This document shows, piece by piece, positions 6,491-7,970 of a DNA stretch of 7,970 bases. How positions within the stretch are numbered: position 1 is the stretch's first letter; the number at the start of each line of letters is the position of its first letter. A program made the translations under genes and the position numbers. The stretch is from NCBI GenBank assembly GCA_035525455.1, contig DATLEF010000105.1, forward strand, positions 1-7,970, read 5' to 3'. This DNA comes from JAQGMV01 sp035525455. GTDB lineage: Bacteria > Pseudomonadota > Gammaproteobacteria > Burkholderiales > SG8-41. The notes under the pieces are model-generated. The model had not been told where the DNA came from. It was given only the letters and a program-made list of their open reading frames with translations, and did no database searches.

Positions 6491-6519
6491 TTTGCAGTCA
6501 GCCACCCACGTTTCATAAC
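6491..6519 (+). promoter_or_regulatory. Candidate sigma-70 promoter for the flavoprotein gene
   Basis: TTTGCA (6491-6496) and CATAAC (6514-6519) are separated by 17 bases. Each matches the sigma-70 consensus at four of six positions. Transcription would start near 6526, leaving less than ten bases before the ATG at 6535, which fits the absence of a Shine-Dalgarno sequence there. The remainder of the 152-base divergent region 6383-6534 holds the binding-protein leader and no other clear site. Confidence 0.3.
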
Positions 6520-6534
6520 TCGCTCACGTACCCC

Positions 6535-7605
6535 ATGATTTCAGTGAGAAAAGGTCAGGCCCCCGGCCGCATGCCGCGCGAAGAATTTGCAAAACGCTTC
6601 CGCGAGCAGTTTGTCGATCCGGCATACCGGGAGCACGACCCGAGCATCGGGGAGCTGGAAGCGATCGCCTGGAAGGCCTACAGCGACGGGAACAAAGCAC
6701 CGTTCACCGAGAAAGCGGGCGCCGAATTCGAAGATCCGAACTACGATCTGTCGGTCGAGTGGCGCGAGACGCGCGAGAAAATCAACGCCGCCGATGCGCG
6801 CCGCCGCGATCCGGCCACGCCCTCGTGCGTGCTCGTCGTGTGCGCGAGCTCGAGAAACGACGGCACGTGCCCAGGCGAAATATCGAAGACCTATCGGCTG
6901 ACTCAAGCGGTGTGCGAGCAACTGCGCGCAGATTCGATCGAGGCCGACCTGCTCGACTTGAGTCTCGTCACGTCGGACCCGATGCGGCACATCCATCCGT
7001 GCAAAGGGTGCGTATCGACTGCGATGCCGCTTTGCCATTGGCCGTGCAGCTGCTATCCGAACCACGCCACTCGACAGGTCAACGACTGGATGGCGGAGAT
7101 CTACGAGCGCTGGAGCGCCGCGCACGGCGTCATTCTGCTGACACCGGTGTACTGGTACCAGGTCGCGAGCCCGCTCAAGCTGATGATGGACCGTCTCGTC
7201 TGCGCCGACGGTGGCAATCCCGATCCGACGCGCACGTCGGGCAAGAATGCGGAGAAAGCGAAGAAGCTCGAGCTCGCCGGCTGGGACTATCCCAAGCATC
7301 TCGCGGGGCGCGTCTACGGACTGATCGTGCACGGCGACGTCGCGGGCATCGAGCCCTCGCGCCGCGCGCTCTCCGACTGGCTCGACTGGATGGGTCTTAT
7401 CGACGCGGGTTTTGCGGCGCGGCTCGATCGTTACGTCGGGTATTACGAACCGTATGCGACGAGCCACGAAGCGCTCGATGCCGACACCGCGCTTTGGGAG
7501 GAGGTGCGCAACGTCGCGCGCGCCGTTCGGGCCGCTATCCAGGATGCGCGTGCGGGCAAGCTCTCCAATCCATCGGCCGGATTGAAAGCACCGCGGCCGA
7601 AATGA
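6535..7605 (+). CDS. Flavodoxin-fold NAD(P)H-dependent oxidoreductase (FMN reductase type) with N-terminal extension and cysteine cluster
   Basis: This 356-residue protein has a core from about residue 98 resembling NADPH-dependent FMN reductases. It shows a first strand CVLVVCASSRNDGTC (98-112) leading into a phosphate-binding-loop-like turn and helix, EADLLDLS (137-144), VILLTPVYWYQVASPLKLMMDRL (199-221) where the flavin isoalloxazine usually sits, and GRVYGLIVHGDVAGIE (258-273). It is much longer than the usual ~180-200 residue reductases. An N-terminal ~95-residue charged segment rich in acidic residues and Trp/Tyr (for example EDPNYDLSVEW) precedes the fold. Between strands two and three is a cluster Cys156-x2-Cys159-x7-Cys167-x3-Cys171-x-Cys173, placed like the iron-sulfur motif of Isf flavoproteins. 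ATG 6535 lacks a ribosome site; ATG 6571 (MPREEF) and ATG 6436 are alternatives. It might supply reduced flavin to the monooxygenase at 522, or reduce a quinone or nitro compound. It is followed by the sugar dehydrogenase gene after 23 bases. Confidence 0.82.
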   Translation: MISVRKGQAPGRMPREEFAKRFREQFVDPAYREHDPSIGELEAIAWKAYSDGNKAPFTEKAGAEFEDPNYDLSVEWRETREKINAADARRRDPATPSCVLVVCASSRNDGTCPGEISKTYRLTQAVCEQLRADSIEADLLDLSLVTSDPMRHIHPCKGCVSTAMPLCHWPCSCYPNHATRQVNDWMAEIYERWSAAHGVILLTPVYWYQVASPLKLMMDRLVCADGGNPDPTRTSGKNAEKAKKLELAGWDYPKHLAGRVYGLIVHGDVAGIEPSRRALSDWLDWMGLIDAGFAARLDRYVGYYEPYATSHEALDADTALWEEVRNVARAVRAAIQDARAGKLSNPSAGLKAPRPK

Positions 7606-7617
7606 AGCGTTCGATAC

Positions 7618-7622
7618 GGAGG
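7618..7622 (+). promoter_or_regulatory. Ribosome binding site of the sugar-dehydrogenase gene
   Basis: GGAGG (7618-7622) lies six bases before ATG 7629 in the 23-base gap after the flavoprotein stop. It fixes the start of the cut gene and supports co-transcription with the flavoprotein. Confidence 0.7.
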
Positions 7623-7628
7623 TCGAAT

Positions 7629-7970
7629 ATGTTTATCAGCGCGATGCCGCGCATTGCTGCGGCGGCATTCGTATCATTACTCGTGTTGACGCTGGCTGCG
7701 TGCGGCGAGACGGCGCGATTGCCGTTTTCTTCCACGCTCGGTCCCAACCCTGCATTGCCGGCGCCCAATCAGACGCTTTTCCCCACGGTGCACATCGCGC
7801 CTGCGCAAGGCTGGCCTGACGGGCTCAAACCTACTGCGCCGACCGGGACGGCAGTCACTCTTTTCGCAGCCGGCCTCGATCATCCGCGCTGGGTTTACGT
7901 GCTGCCAAACGGTGACGTGCTGGTTGCCGAAACCAATGCACCGCCGAAACCCGAAGACGGCAAAGGCATC
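7629..7970 (+). CDS. Sorbosone dehydrogenase-family (PQQ-type sugar dehydrogenase) lipoprotein, N-terminal part
   Basis: The first 114 residues are visible; the frame stays open to the window end. Residues 1-25 form a lipoprotein signal peptide with lipobox Leu22-Ala-Ala-Cys25, so the protein should be lipid-anchored and periplasmic. A Pro-rich linker (about 30-75) follows, with QGWPDGLKPTAPTGTAVTLFA leading into the first beta-propeller blade: AAGLDHPRWVYVLPNGDVLVAETNAPPKPEDGKGI. This blade pattern is characteristic of the L-sorbosone dehydrogenase/soluble glucose dehydrogenase group, which oxidises sugars or aldehydes using PQQ and passes electrons to the respiratory chain. The catalytic His and Arg and the PQQ and calcium ligands lie beyond the window, so activity cannot be judged. 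It begins 23 bases after the flavoprotein stop with a strong ribosome site, so the two are probably co-transcribed. Confidence 0.82.
   Translation, partial: MFISAMPRIAAAAFVSLLVLTLAACGETARLPFSSTLGPNPALPAPNQTLFPTVHIAPAQGWPDGLKPTAPTGTAVTLFAAGLDHPRWVYVLPNGDVLVAETNAPPKPEDGKGI

Overview
The window is GC-rich, densely packed bacterial chromosome with eight protein genes (six complete, one cut at each end) plus one small lipoprotein gene. I see no rRNA, tRNA, CRISPR array, insertion sequence or phage gene. Two periplasmic binding proteins of the Bug/tripartite-tricarboxylate (TTT) type, a family greatly expanded in Burkholderiales, together with the catabolic gene content and TACAAT-like -10 elements, suggest a soil or freshwater betaproteobacterium (Burkholderiales-like). 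This is inferred from gene content, not from a phylogenetic marker.

Layout. (1) 1-438, +: C-terminal part of an SMP-30/gluconolactonase-like beta-propeller. (2) 522-3443, +: a probable three-gene operon with gaps of 41 and 34 bases: a luciferase-like flavin monooxygenase, a secreted Bug/TTT solute-binding protein, and a 249-residue RidA-like protein resembling CnbZ-type 2-aminomuconate deaminases. (3) 3444-3583: a gene-free stretch with a strong GC-rich hairpin nested inside a second inverted repeat, lying between convergent genes. (4) 3584-3847, -: an 87-residue Ser/Gly/Thr low-complexity lipoprotein. (5) 3950-5377, +: an amidase-signature hydrolase with an intact Lys-Ser-Ser triad, transcribed divergently from the lipoprotein. 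(6) 5417-6382, -: a second Bug/TTT binding protein, convergent with the amidase. (7) 6535-7605, +: a flavodoxin-fold NAD(P)H/FMN oxidoreductase with an unusual cysteine cluster, divergent from (6). (8) 7629 to the window end, +: N-terminus of a lipoprotein-type sorbosone/PQQ-sugar dehydrogenase.

How they may work together (inference). A flavin-dependent oxygenase, a RidA/CnbZ-like deaminase candidate, an amidase and a flavodoxin-like reductase within 7 kb are the kinds of enzymes used to oxidise, open and strip nitrogen from a small N-containing ring or amide, as in the Rut pyrimidine pathway or pyridine and aminophenol routes. The two binding proteins would capture organic acids or related small molecules in the periplasm. 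No membrane TctA/TctB genes are present, so their transporters must be elsewhere. No transcription factor gene lies in the window. The genes occupy several transcription units in both orientations, so the shared-pathway idea is a hypothesis. The families are known ones. The least explained parts are the two-part RidA-like protein, the cysteine cluster in the flavoprotein, and the nested palindrome at 3452-3524.
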